Under the pieces are notes generated by a model. It saw nothing but the letters and a program-made list of their open reading frames with translations. It did not search any database and was not told the DNA's origin. Of a DNA stretch of 64,000 nt, positions 25,501 to 39,000 are shown one piece after another. Position 1 is the stretch's first letter, and the number at the start of each line of letters is the position of its first letter. The DNA comes from Neodontobutis hainanensis (lineage: Eukaryota; Chordata; Actinopteri; Gobiiformes; Odontobutidae). The stretch is taken from NCBI GenBank assembly GCA_024349245.1, contig JALDNG010000007.1, forward strand, positions 4,611,501 to 4,675,500, read 5' to 3'. Position numbers and translations under genes: made by a program.

Positions 25501-28500
25501 ACGTGAAAACACAGTTACAACTGGATGAGAAGGCAAATCCACCCAAATACAAGGGAATAGGTGAGCCCTATCTCCTTTGGTTGTCTGTTTCTGCCTGTCC
25601 TTCCAATATTTCTGCCTCTCGGAGGAGCTCATTATCTAATTACCCATCATCCCCGGGTACATTAGGGATTCTGGCAGGCTGTCACTGTACTTGTTTATAT
25701 GACATAAAACAGACCAATGCACACACATGTTCTATTAATACACACACAGATGATGTGCTGATGTTGGCCAGAGCTTCTGAGTCTGCACTAATGAGAACTG
25801 AAGACAGCTGTTGCTTGTGTGCTCTGTTAACTAAGGTGCACTAAAACATCACTTGACTGCTCCCAGAAACTTTAGAGAAATCATATAATTAGAGATTTAA
25901 AGTTTACTACTTTTCCTGAAAATCAAATCTTTCTGCTTCAGTAAACATAGAAGGTTTGCTCTTGTTCAGTCCGTACTGTGAAATATTGAAGAGTGCGTGT
26001 TTTCTTTCTGCAGGTGACTGTATAAAGCAGACTGTTCGGAGCCATGGGGTCAAAGGACTGTACAGAGGCCTTAGCTCATTGCTCTATGGATCCATACCCA
26101 AATCAGCAGTCAGGTCTGTCACACTAAATAACTAGGTAGCTAGGACACACAAATCTCTCTCATTATTTTCCCCCCATACTTCACTTGAAAACTGGTGTGG
26201 AGTGTGTGTGTGTGTCAAGTAACAGCTGTGACAAAATGACAGCTTTTAGCTCAGTGCCATTGTGATCTCTTACCCGGAACCAGCCATCTCACACACTCCA
26301 ATTATTCAGCTCTATTACCCACAATGCAAGGCATAAATGCCAATGTAGCCTTCAGTGTAATTATGTTATTTTTCACTCAAGTGACATTTCTACTCATTGT
26401 GCACGTGGCCGTGCACGTGCAGTCTTCTTTTGAAGCACCTTTATTCTATGGTCTTTTTTATTCAGTCTGTTGTTGTATTCCTTTTGAGTGTGTGTTGTGC
26501 TGGAGGGTAGAGCCTGTCTGTCCGACAGAGAGACAAGCTCATTCAAGCGAAGCAAAAATGCCACTCACAGTGACGCCGGGTCTCAATAGAGAGGCGAGTG
26601 CGAACTCTGTCAGTCGTATTGTGAATATTGTGGGCGTCAGTTTTCAGCGACATAAATGTTTATACTGTCAGTTGTGAGGAACTTGCTGACCACATTATAA
26701 ATCATGCAAACTAGAAACTGTACATTTGGGCAGTTTCAATATAGTGCTATTACAGAGACTCTCATCCAAGTCAATATATAATAATAAAATAACTGACTTA
26801 GTCTCTTTGATTAGGAAGAATCCATCTTCCACCATCAAATTGTCCAGATACAGAACCTTTTTTATTTAATTCTACAGTTAAAAATACTGCTCTACATTTA
26901 GAAATCACTATCATAAATAAACTATCTGAAAAAACTATCTCAAGGTTGGTTCAAGTCAGGTTAAACAGTTTATTTGTTTTTGAGGTAATAGTGTATTGCT
27001 TTTCTACCCTTTAGCACTTTATTATTAACATTTTTAACATGCTCTTTTATCTTGTGTGTTTTTGTCTGTGAGTATGTGCTGCTCGATGTGCCTTTTATTG
27101 ACCTTTTAGGGACAAAGTAAGTGATGAGGTAAAGTCGCTGCTTTTTATTGTGATAAATTAATGGTAATGTTGAATTGACTTACAGAAGTGAATCTAACGT
27201 GCAGGAGCTTCTTATTTGATGTTGAAAACACACTGAAGCAGGAAACTACAAGCATACTGAGAGTAAGGCTCATATTATAGCCAGGTACGAGGGCTTACCT
27301 TTGAATTATGGCTAAAAGTCATGTTTCTGCTGACCATTTCATCTGAAGCCATTTTCTGATCTATTCTACTCCCCCCATTTCCTTCCATTAACTGATTGCC
27401 TGCAGTGTACAGCAGAATGTTGGCTTGAGGCAAAGAAGTGGCACGTACAAGAGAGCCCTGACCTTTTTATCCCTTTAACTCTTCATTTTCTTCTCACCTC
27501 AGCCTCTTTTACCTTTTGTCTTCGCCTTTTCTTTCAACTGTTTTCTGAACAGACACACTGACCTTGAATAAGAGCTGCTAATGAAAATTGGGCACCTCCC
27601 TGCTGATGTCTACAGTGACTCATCTCTTACTGTGGATGTCAGCCAAAATATCACTACAAAGCTTAAGTTTGGTCAGTGAGAAGGAGATTAAATTGGCATC
27701 TAAGCACATCTGACATTTTTAATGAATAGCATCTGTTCCATGAGGTTAGTTAAGAAGTGCTGTCCTTACAGACTAAGAAAGCTGTTCCACAACAAGACTG
27801 AGCAAGACCTTCCCCATTTACTTTCATATAAAGCAAATAGTGGCTTATTATTTGTTGCTAAACAGAGGGAGTAAGTTTATTGTGCAAAGCCTGTCTGTCA
27901 AACCAAATCTGTGAGTGGAGAGATATCTAACATTTATTACAGTAAAGGAGAGCTATATACTCACACAATGTAAATAGGAGACGTGTTAAGACAGGTTGAG
28001 GTAAACAGAAAAAAACAACTGGAAGAAGACAGAGGGGGGAACAAAGCATTCATCAAACGGAGTGTCCTCCCCGCCCCTGCACCACAAGTACTGGCCAGTG
28101 CCAAGCCTTCACCACAATTCAATTGCATCTATAAATAACCTTTCTTGTAAAGGACACTCTAGCACAAGATTTTCTGATTGCGGTGATACGCAAACCCCAT
28201 CTCGTTCGGTCTGCCTGTTGTTTTATCATTTAATAAAATATGGAGTTCAAGGAATGTTGTGTTAAAATATTGCATTTGATAGTGAGTATGAGCAAGTGAA
28301 TTTTAGTTATGTATTTCAATATAGTATTTTTATTTGTATTTATTTTACAATGGCATTCTCTCATTGACTTTATGTATAATAAAGTAATTATAGATTTTCA
28401 CTTACTTATTTTATCAATACATACTTCATCCAATGCAAGAAACATGATGATGATAATGTGATAATTCCTTGATTAAACACCGTCAACAAAGTATGTTTTA

Positions 28501-29892
28501 CTGCTTCCAGGTTTGGGATGTTTGAGTTCCTCAGTAATTTTGCCAAGGATAAAAATGGACGACTGGAACCCACCAAAGGCCTGGTGTGTGGACTTGGAGC
28601 TGGTGTCATGGAGGCTATTGTAGTGGTCTGTCCCATGGAGACCATAAAGGTTTGTCATCAAACTTGAACAAACACAACTGAATTATACATGGCCCAGCTA
28701 AAGTTGTTTTGAAAGTTAACAGACACAACATAATTTTCACCTCGTATGTCTCCCTCATAGGAGACTTGTTTCTTCATGTTTGTCTGCTGATTCCTGTTGT
28801 GATTACATGAGTTTTTTATGCTCATCTTGTTCTTGTTTTATCTCTCAAGGTGAAATTCATTCATGACCAGACATCAGCCAACCCCAAATTCAAGGGTTTC
28901 TTTCATGGAGTCAGACAGATCATCAGAGAACAAGGTAAACTCTCAACTCATGAAACATGTGTCAACTGCCCTCTACTGGTGATAGCCTTCAATGCAGTGT
29001 CCCGCTAAGACACCACAGAAGACTAATATGTATATGTATATCTGCATATTTTAGGCCTGAGGGGGACGTACCAGGGCCTCAGTGCCACTGTCCTCAAACA
29101 AGGCTCTAACCAGGCCATTCGCTTCTCTGTCATGACTTCTCTCAGGAACTGGTACAAAGGTCTGCACATTCCAGCATTTTCCCATAGTTTTGAACATGTT
29201 TTTGACCCTTGATAATAATAATTTATAATGTTCCCTGCCGAAGAAGCTGAAGAAAATGGATGGATTAATGGAATTTAAAAATGACCAACTTATTCTGGTA
29301 ACTGTTGTGCCCCCTCAACAGGTGACAACCCCAACAAAACTATTAACCCCATAGTGACTGGTGCATTTGGAGCAATAGCAGGAGCAGCCAGTGTTTTTGG
29401 AAACACCCCACTCGATGTCATTAAGACAAGAATGCAGGTACATTTTATACAGAAAAACACAGGATGAGACTCCTTTGCTTTCTTTGCGTATATTTAAACA
29501 CGCCAGACTGCTGCCCCCTGCTGACACTGTTTAGTAATAACAACGTTTTTTCCTATAGGGTCTGGAGGCGCATAAATATAAAAACACTCTGGATTGTGCG
29601 GTTAAAATCCTGAAGCATGAGGGACCTAGAGCGTAAGTACACTTTAACTATATTTACTTATTTTTTGGTTACAGCACTTTTTCCATTATTACCAGGAGTG
29701 TATATGAGTTACACATATTAAACTAGGAATAACCTACATTAATACTTACACTTTTCTCTGTGTGTCTGTGTGTGCAGTTTCTATAAGGGTACTATTCCCC
29801 GCTTGGGTCGCGTGTGTCTGGATGTGGCCATAGTGTTCATCATCTATGAGGAGGTGGTAAAGGTCCTGAATTCAGTGTGGAAGACAGACTGA
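19378..29892 (+). CDS. slc25a1: Mitochondrial citrate/tricarboxylate carrier
   Basis: An inner-membrane antiporter that exchanges mitochondrial citrate for cytosolic malate, supplying acetyl-CoA for lipid synthesis. Nine exons: 19378-19492, 25453-25560, 26014-26113, 28511-28649, 28850-28934, 29055-29159, 29322-29437, 29559-29632, 29778-29892. Phases agree, giving 318 residues (human SLC25A1 has 311). All three carrier signatures are present: PTEYVK after the first odd helix, PMETIK in the second repeat and PLDVIK in the third. The N-terminus before GKAKLTHPGKAILAG is a divergent, basic, Ala-rich segment, as in other fish and mammals. Start chosen as the first ATG in a frame open into the conserved GKAKLTHPG segment. 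Intron 1 is about 6 kb. Intact. Teleosts may keep two copies; which one this is cannot be decided here. Confidence 0.96.
22190..22402 (-). mobile_element. Relic of a non-LTR retrotransposon reverse transcriptase
   Basis: The minus strand translates without a stop to about 70 residues. The first part includes SNYRPITCLSTTWKLMS, which looks like the NYRPI-type start of a reverse-transcriptase domain. It runs directly into DIVVVDKQQRKAFVVDVAIP and IRKKEHEKL, a block I associate with the C-terminal end of fish non-LTR elements. The catalytic core between the two is absent, so this is an internally deleted, dead fragment. The exact clade is not assigned. Confidence 0.7.
22433..22499. repeat. (AT)n microsatellite, about 67 bp
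   Basis: An uninterrupted AT dinucleotide array in slc25a1 intron 1, directly beside the retrotransposon relic. Confidence 0.95.
26114..28510 (+). other. slc25a1: slc25a1 intron 3, no gene seen
   Basis: A 2.4-kb intron (donor GTCTGT, acceptor TTCCAG). Open frames within it, such as the one around 26324-26677, lack family features and are probably chance. I see no clear transposon boundary. Confidence 0.7.
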
Positions 29893-31385
29893 GCAAACAC
29901 ACACATCTTACTTTCTTACAGCAGCTGAACCATGATTAGTATTATATGTTAAAATAAAAAAAGACAAACTAAATCGTGGTGTGACTGCTTGTCACAAACC
30001 ACCTGAACAAACCATTCATTCTTTTTATATAATTATATAAACTGTTTGTGATGTAGGAAGTGGAGACTAAATTGAATCTAGAAAAATAATGAAAAATAAT
30101 AGATAATTTTATACATTATTTAAAATACATTTATTTTATTAAACAATTACAGCTAGAAGTAAAATATGCAATTAACTGTGAAATTGCTGTGGGGAACAAA
30201 AAAGCCATTATAGTTGTTTGATGGAGTTCTCTTTCACAAATGATTATGAAAATGAAAGCAGGATGATAGAGTTTGTTCAGCTACATAACACCAAGTGGAG
30301 AACACAACAGTAGTGTTTTATTTCCTCGTAGCAGGTGTCACTCTGACTGCACCAGTCAGGTAGCAGCAAACTGTAGCACCTTCCATAATGAAATCTTTAT
30401 AAATCATTTATTTTTTATAGATAACTGACTGTTTGCTACTAACAGTAGGTATAATGATATCAATTTATTTACTTTCTGTGCCTGTCATGAAAGTCAAATG
30501 TTTAAAGAAAAAATGTGATGGAAATTATATAATTTATATTTATCAGTTGGGTGTATTTATGGGTAAATGAGTGTTATCCTGGTGAATGAGAGAATATTTT
30601 TTGTCAATTATTACACTGTGAGAATTTCAAATGATAAAGGGATACATAGATGGCTTTTAAACAGAGATTTGCTGTATTGGGTCACAAAAAAGAAATACAA
30701 AAAGTTTGTTTGGCATTGAAACTGGCGTTAAGGTGAGGGTTTGTGTGATAAAATGAGGATTAGATGCTGCTCCCTTTAAACATTTTCTGTACTGCAGCAC
30801 TGTGGCCCTTTAGAACCATTATTACCACATCATCAGTGACAAGTACAAATGTATTATAGACGTTCATCACATGAACTAGTTGTACACTTGTATAATGTCT
30901 GTTATGACAATGCTTTGTTTTTGATTACCACATTATTTCAAATGTGAATTGTATTGCATTCTCCAGTAAGCTCTTACAGCTTATTACTGGCTGTAGCTGT
31001 ATCACTGCTGTGCCATGATTAAGTCAGGATTTATTACTCTCAGTTTATCAATGATGTGCCTTTTGCATTTGAGTTTGATTTTGTTTAACAATTTCAACTT
31101 TAACTGTTATAATTGTGTGTAATGTATGTCTGTCTAGTTGTTTGTTGCAATAAAAGACTAAAGCTTGATAATGTGCTGCCACTGGTCCTGTGAGAGGATC
31201 TCTATACTCATGACTGTGATGATTGTAGTAACACTAAAGATCAAATGTCTTATTTTTGTAATTATCATTACAGATAAATATATGGGACAAGTGGTGCTTT
31301 GTGGCGATTTGGTGTTATTCCATGTAATGTGTGTATCTAAGTGTGCCATTTTTATGATGAAGCTTGTGCAATAAACACTGCCCTG
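29893..31385 (+). other. slc25a1: slc25a1 3' UTR and downstream region, alternative poly(A) signals
   Basis: After the TGA at 29890-29892 there is an early AATAAA at 29953-29958. Further AATAAA-containing stretches occur near 31149 ('gcaataaaag') and 31371 ('gcaataaaca'). A short or a roughly 1.5-kb 3' UTR is therefore possible. No coding exon is seen. Confidence 0.5.
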
Positions 31386-33024
31386 TTTTGTGAGTTTACT
31401 AATAATGTAAAAGGAAGGATTGAATGAATTAAAGGTTTGGAGCAGTTGGAGGCATGGGGGCTGCTTGTTGTGTCTGTCTTTGCCGTGTGTTGTCTTTGGC
31501 CTTGAGTACATCACATAGGGACAAACTATGAGGCAGGTGGACAGGAACCAAACAGACAGCTCTTTGTTCTAGTTCTTGGCTGATGCTCATTCCCTCAGGC
31601 TTTCATCTTGAACAGTATACTGGCACGCAGAGTAAAATATAGTGCACATATCTCTGCAGAAGATCCCAGTGGAGATATGAATCAGGGGAATTATATTACA
31701 GCAGAACAGGGAGTAAAACACATCAGATACTAAATGAATTGAAAAAAGTAAAATAAGAGTAAAGACTGTTTGAATGCTTTAAACTACTGTCAAGTTTTTA
31801 AAAGTTTGATGTCGTCCCTAAAGCTGTTTAGTAGCACATTTTATTATAAACAATAAAAGACATGGAAGTAAGAAGCTTGTCTTGCGTGTGTTTAGAGCCT
31901 TCTCATCCTCATATTTTATCAACAAAGTACTTGGTGTAACTGTAGATATAATGTCGTTCAGTATTGGAGTTGACTGTAACACTAGAGGGAGCTGTTTGTG
32001 GTTTCTCAAACATCTGCGTCTCCCCCTCTTCATCTTTGTACAATGGAGCTTAAGAATTGAAGACTCAAGGGGTTAATTTTAATAGTTAGCCTACGTGGTG
32101 TGGCTTTGAAATCTAAAAAACGTAAACTTTGGTTTGTCCAGTGTGTAACCCATTTTACTGCCAGTCCTGTCTAAATACAAAGCAGTTTATTGCCTGCAAC
32201 TTTTTGATTCCCAACAATAAGATGTTTACCACAACTAAGTGGAACTCTAAATACTTGTCTTTAACTGCCCTCATTTGAGGCTGTCCTTTGTAACCCAGAT
32301 TCTAATATGGCCTTACAGTATCCACCCACCGCACAGCTCCTTCCCCATTGAGTCCGGACCAGTGAAGGGGAAGTAACGCTATTGTTGCCCCTCTGTCTTT
32401 CAGTGGAGCTGATGAGCTATTTTCTTTTAGGTTAGACACTGTTGTCTCTTAGGCAACTGAGAAGCATTGCCCTTTTGTGAAGAAACTAATTTAAACTTTT
32501 TGTAAAATATTTGCTTTAATGTTAATAATTTGATGTCAGCGCTGCTGTCCGTGGTGCTGAACCCCCCCTTGCCTCTAATGGAGAAAGGAGTTGCAAATAT
32601 TTTTTTCTCATATTTGTAGGATTAAAGGAACAGATAAATAGATATTTTCTTTCTTTCTCCGTCTTGCCCCTTAACGTTGATGTAGCTACACCCCAACAAC
32701 ACTGGTGGTCCAAGAACGGACAGACGCCACTCACCGTAGTCTCCTCATTACGCAAGCAAGAGAGAGAGGGGGGTGGGCTGCTAACGTTCGTGTTTCTCAA
32801 TAACAGCCAACAGTAGCTGTGTGGGGCGGTGTCCAGCGGATAGATCAGCCTCCACTTTACGCATCATTGCTTGGCGTAGGTGTAATATCTTTTACTGATC
32901 AGAACAATGCGTGTTGTTTAATTTAAAACAACCAACCGCGTTAAAAAACACAGTTTCAGTTTCAAAGTGCATCTAAGGTGAAGTCAACGTCATTGAAGTG
33001 TGAGACAGACAGAAAGTTTTTGCA
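31386..33024. other. Intergenic spacer between slc25a1 and the SBSPON-like gene
   Basis: No gene, RNA gene or complete mobile element is recognised. The last 100-150 bp should contain the 5' UTR of the SBSPON-like gene, whose ATG is at 33025. No strong TATA box or CpG-rich block is obvious. Confidence 0.5.
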
Positions 33025-36000
33025 ATGGGAGCGCATGGATGGAGCTTAGCGCGCCTCGGCGTCCTACTTTTTGGATATTTTTTGTCCGGACTGATGGTTC
33101 CAGTGGCTGACGCTGGCTGCAGAAAGCGGGACAGCCCAAACTGCTGCACCGGGAGAAATAACGAGTGCTTTGAATACACCAAAAGAAAAACTGTGTGCTA
33201 TTGCGATACCTACTGTCAGAAAACCAGAGACTGCTGCGAGGATTACCAGCAAGTGTGCCAGATATCTGGTGAGTTGCTACTTCGTGAAATGAGAAATAAA
33301 CATGCCGTTCTGTTGCCAGTCTGCCTGACACAGAGGTGACAGTGAGACTTATTACAAACAGTGGTTTTTAGCTCTCATATAGCTGCTAAAACATGTGGGG
33401 TGCCTTGGAGAGAAAGCTTCTGCAACCATCTTCTGTTTTTAAATGTAGAGTTGGTCGAGCTTCACATTACAACCTGGCCAAAAACCTCTCCACTCTTCTT
33501 AAAAACAAGACTAAAGCGTTCTAGTAATATTGGGTAACCAGTCAGGAGAGGGACAAGGCCTCTCCTGACCGGTGCTATATATGGCCAAATGAGAGGATGG
33601 ACACCGTGGGAACAGACAAAAACCAAAGATGGTCAGGATTACAGTGAGCACAGCTGTAGATGTGACACAATAGAAAACACCAAACTGTCACTGAGGCTGC
33701 TCTTATGTTAGAGCATCTCTCTTAATTATCAGTGGATACTCTCAGTCTTGTTTTAGGTGCACAATAACAAGCACCTGCACACAGCACACTATTCAAAGTG
33801 CTCTTAAAGACCACTCTAATCCTTTTATTTTGGCATATTTGAGTAGACATAGTAAACCTTTGTTTAAGTGCCACAACACCAGAACACACATCTGGTACAA
33901 TACTTTTTAGTATTCTATTTAGTTTCTATAAGAGCACTGTATAGAGAGCTATAATACTGTTTATATGACTTGTTTTTATTGGGTCTAAAGCAACCTATGA
34001 ACTGTGGTTGCAAAATGTCACACAACACATATACATGTAAATATTAACAGCATTATAGACACTTTTTGTGAAGGTGATGCTTGTACCATATTAAGTCAAG
34101 ATTCTTCAATATAAAAACTCATCACAACTCAACTAATTCCTCACAGGCTTTCCAAGCTGAGTGCTAGTTAAGGGTTGAGTCATTAATGTACAGCAGGGGT
34201 GGGCAATTATTTTTCTCCAAGGGCCACATTAAGACCTGGGACTGTTATGGAGGGTCGAGCCAACACGGTGAACTCACTTGTGCTCAATAAAAACACATTT
34301 ATTTTTTTCCTACAGTTTAAATTTGAACTGTAGGAAAAATAATATGTGCAATAAACACCACAGTCACAGCTGCACCCTCCCCAGTTTTAGATCCACTCTT
34401 TACAGTTTGTTCTAAAACCAGTGAAAAGTATCTCTCTGAGAGTTAGAGATGGTAGTTCTAGGAAATATTCTTACTGTTAAGAGCATGTCACAGTGAATCA
34501 ACTGATCCCTGTAGATTATTGAAGGAAAAATATATGTAGTGTTTAATCATCAATAAAATATTAGTAAATGCTTGGCGGGCTGGATTAAACAGCCCAACGG
34601 GCCTCATGTGGCCCCCGGGCCTTAGTTTGCCCACCCCTTGTGTACAGGCACAAAGCTACTGGGAGCTATTTATCATATAGAGACCAACAAACAAAATCCC
34701 AAATCTCTTGACCACATTTATGTTAAGAACCAAAATCTGAAGTTTACTTTTTGGACCAGTAACACTTTACTTGCCCACTGCAATCTGAAGATCCTTTCAG
34801 GAAAATCACAGGGCGTTCTCATGTCCATTAAAGTTTCTTCATGTTATGTAACCCACACCATCCTCAGGGTTTATCTGATCCAGAGTCAACATCAGGTCTG
34901 TGTACTGTCTGTCACAGTTTGCAATTAACACGTGTAAGCTGCCGCAGAGTGCAGTGAATGACATCAGAGGACACAGAGGGTCCGGCAGTCAGTTTTTTAC
35001 ATCACTTACAGCCTTTTAAATTCAGATCACTTTCTTTTAGTTATGTACAAATGTATTCATAGTATAAATGTACAGCATCAAAGTACATAACGTATAGTAA
35101 ATGTATGTATACAAAGACTTGCTCTTACAAGTACATTTCAAAACTTCAAAACGTTTCTTACCACCACTGCTGCAATGTTTTACTGCCTGGCATCTCTTTC
35201 CGCCTGAGACATAACCTGCACTGAGGAGGATGCAGAGGGAGACTCCTCTGCTTTCCTGCTGTGGCATCTGGTACTTCTCAACCAGCCCCAGTCTTAGAGA
35301 TACAGAGGTTTGCTCATCATTCATCTATCTCTCTTCTGTGCAAATCTTATTTTTTCATGCTGTGGATGTTGAGGTTTCCACTCACTTTCAGTCCCTCCTC
35401 TCCCATGTTGCTTTTTTCATTTACCTAGGAGGATATTGTTAATAATTAAGATACAACCCAGATGTTAAACATCTTTGGCACAAAGCACTTGTCAGTTTTA
35501 GAGGTTGGTCTTTTAATTGTTATTTGCATATTGTCTACGTATGATGCCTCAAGTATATCAATACTGGCACAATCTATAGCTTTAAACTGACTTTGAAAAT
35601 TTTATGAATAATGTGCTCACATCTTAGATATGTGAATAGATCTTCATTTTTTGTAAACTATTCTCTGCTACTCCCTGCATAGCTTTTGTTATCTTTATTT
35701 GTTGTAATAACTTACTTACTTGCTTTGCCAAACCTTGTCTCATATCATTTTTAGAGAAAATATATTTTGCTGTGTTTGCTGTGACTCCTTTTAATAAGTT
35801 GCTTTGCTTGGCCCACCTTGTTAATGTGTCTACAGGAAACATTTATGTGTCAGCCTGTTATTAGGGCTTAGTCTGGACTCCTTCACAACTACTCACAGGC
35901 TTAGGGCTCAGTCTGTGTTGCTCCATATTAGAAGGCTTGTCTGAAGGCAGCAGAGCCCAGTTTTACATTAGAGCCTTGGACAACCGCCATACCAGCTGGA

Positions 36001-39000
36001 CATCTGTGTCCCATCAGCAAAGAGGCACAGGACAAAGAGAGCTGGTGGGAGAGGGACCAAAAGGGCAGCTTGGGGGGAAACTGAGCAGGTATAGAGAGAG
36101 TGTGACATAATGAAAAAAAGAAAAAGAGAAAACAAATTGAGGGTAAGTTGTAATGTTGTAATGTTGTATTTGTTACAAAACACTGAAATGTAAGCTGAAA
36201 GAGTGAGAAACAAACAAAGGAATGCTGGACGTGTGGGTCCATTTCAGAGATAAATAGCTTTTATCTCAAATGCAACAAGTGTGAGTGGAGGTTGGCTAAC
36301 AAGTCCACAGATAAACGTGCTGATGTTTATTGTACATTTATCACTTTCTGTGACATTATTTTGAACTTTGCTGAGAGAAGTGAACTACCATCCCACTCAA
36401 ACATATTTAGCAGTAAAGTACAATAATAATATATTACCATCAGATTATTATTATTTTTCAAAAATAATTTGACAGAATGTACCAAGAGTTTCATCCTTTT
36501 TGATGCTGTAATTTTCAATCTCTTGTTACTTGCACTCAGCCCAGTACAATAATTTTACAGAAATACCTCATCTCACTGTCTAAAAGTACCATCACATAGA
36601 TAGGAGCTAAATATAAAGTTTTGTCTACACCATTAGGATCAAGAGCTGTGGCTTTCTCTGGGGACTTTCTTGTCAACAATAGGGACAGGAAGCTCTGTGG
36701 CTCAGGCTGAGTCAGTGGGGTTATCATGTGGGTGGTATAACAGCCATGCTGGTGGTACCAGAAACAGAGAAGGGGGCCTCCAAAGTTAAATGATTACCTT
36801 CTGACTTCTAATGACTTAAGGCTAATGAGTGGAGACCTCCAGACATAGTCCAGTCTGTGTGTGTGTAAGGTTAACTGGCTGACCAGAGCAGTCTCGTGTA
36901 CAAGAGGGATAATAGTAAAAACCGTACCACTGAATGTTGGCTGTAGAGAGAAGGAAAGGCTTAAAGACAGTAATAATAATGACTAATGATAAGGAAAGGA
37001 AATGCATCCACACTGATAAATCTGTGATGTCTGCAGAGTCCTTACAAGAAAGTCCACCTGCAAGTGGGCACAGAGAGTTATCTGTTGTGTGTGACGATCT
37101 GGGAAAGGCAAGTGTCAGGTAGGCAGCACTAATGTGCAGGAATGCAGAGATTCCACAGTGGCTTTGTGGATCGGCTGTGTCACTGAGACAGCCACTCGCG
37201 TTGGGCCTTCACTTGCCCACAGGAGCATGGGAATGAACAGGGCATTCAGCATCTTAAAAACTGTCACTCTGAAGCTCCTTCTCATTTTTTTTTCTGTTCA
37301 CACACACACACCTTGGTGCTTTTTTGGGATTATATCTTGGATGACTGAGAATCTCCAGACATGTTACTGTGCTGCAATATGAGTCCATACTGCAGGGGTG
37401 GGCAAACTAAGGCCCGGGGGAAACATGGGGCCCATTGAGCTGTTTAATCTGGCCCGGCAAGCATTTACTAATATTTTATTCATGATTAAACACTGCATTA
37501 TTTTTCCTCTTCCTTCAATATTCTGCAGAGATCAGTTGATTTGACTACAACATGCGCCAAACAGTAACAACCTTTCCTAAAGCTAACATCTCGACTCACA
37601 GACAGGTACTTTTCACTGGTTTTAGAACAAACTGGGAAGAGTGGATCTAAAACTAAGACTGTACAGCTGTAACTGTGGTGCTGAATATACAGTGTTTATT
37701 GAACATATTGTTGTGCCTATAGTTTAAACTTTAAACTATAAGCAAAAGTCTTTTTATTGAGCATAAGTTGGCCCAGCTCTTCACCAAAGTCCCATGTTCT
37801 AATGTGGCCCTTGAAGAAAAATAATTGCCCACCCCTGCCATACTGGAATGTATTCAAGAAAGAAAACGGGCGTTATCTTAACACTGCAAGTAAATCAGTA
37901 CAATATAATAAAATTGCAGTGCCATGAAACATGCCAAACATAAAGTTTACAAGTTTTACCTGTTATTCATAAAAAGATTGCAAATACTTTGTATGGTAAT
38001 TAAACTTCTGCATGTAAAAACCCTGTGTTGAGAATATGAAACACTATAGCACTTTGTTTATGAAGTGTTGACTTCCTCTCTAAAGTGGGCTGTTAAAAGT
38101 CTGCTGCTATTAAATTGCTATGTTTGACAAGCTTAATTAATGTTTGGGACTTTTTGCTTTGATCAGCACAGCCATCTTACTTCCTTGTTGCCCTGATGTA
38201 ATTGGCTTAATCAGCCTCCTGAATAGGATTCTGATTGCTGCTGGCACTGTTGTGTTTATTTGATGAGTGGTGTTTGTGCGCATATGTGTTTGTTTAAGGG
38301 GGGTATTAACAAACCTCAGAGAACACAAGTTTCTAAATTTGCCTCTGTAGACCTACACATGTGACTCAAGTTGCAGACTTCCGATGTCTGGGTCTTGGCT
38401 GATCTGACATTAGCCAGTGGTAATGGCCCAATCATACGTCTGCCACCCATCTACTTTCGGTTAAGTGCTGACTGAATGACCTTATGTGACCTTTAGACAA
38501 AAAGGGAATATCTGAATGGATGGATTTTTAACTATAGTTAAAGAATGTATAAAAACAAATTACAAAAAATGTAAGAACAATGTTACACTGAGGCTGGACA
38601 ATTTTCAGCCATGAAATTTGGAAACCAAAAGTGGACATTTTTTGAGTTTTGACATTTTGTAAAATTAATCACAACCATTATTTCTGCAACGCCCCAGTTG
38701 ATCTGTGATTTTGGTTGCTTTCCTAGCAGCCATCAACTGTGTGGTAGGACCATGGGGACCATGGTCACCATGCACATCTTCATGTGGCATCGGCAGTACA
38801 GAGAGAAGTCGTCAAGTATCTATTCCCCCTAGAAACGGTGGTACACCTTGTCCCGATCTTAAACAGCGACGAGGATGCTTCGGAAACAATGCCATATGCA
38901 GCTCAGCGAAAGGTAACAGACTTTTCCAAAACAAGTCCTTTTCTGATTGTTCTCATATTCATTTTTAAACGAAAGTAAGTAAACAGCCTGTTCACATCTC

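Larger units (their letters stand above)
33269..38729 (+). other. Large intron 1 of the SBSPON-like gene
   Basis: A 5.46-kb intron (donor GTGAGT, acceptor TAG/CAG). It carries two hAT-like elements in opposite orientation (34194-34640 and 37393-37837). Open frames in between, such as 35928-36242 on the minus strand, show no family features. Confidence 0.8.

Noticed and set aside
25395..25844. 149-residue open frame as an alternative slc25a1 exon extension
   Set aside because: Only 25453-25560 matches the carrier family. The rest reads through a GTGAGC donor into intron, and the phase to the next exon confirms the shorter exon.
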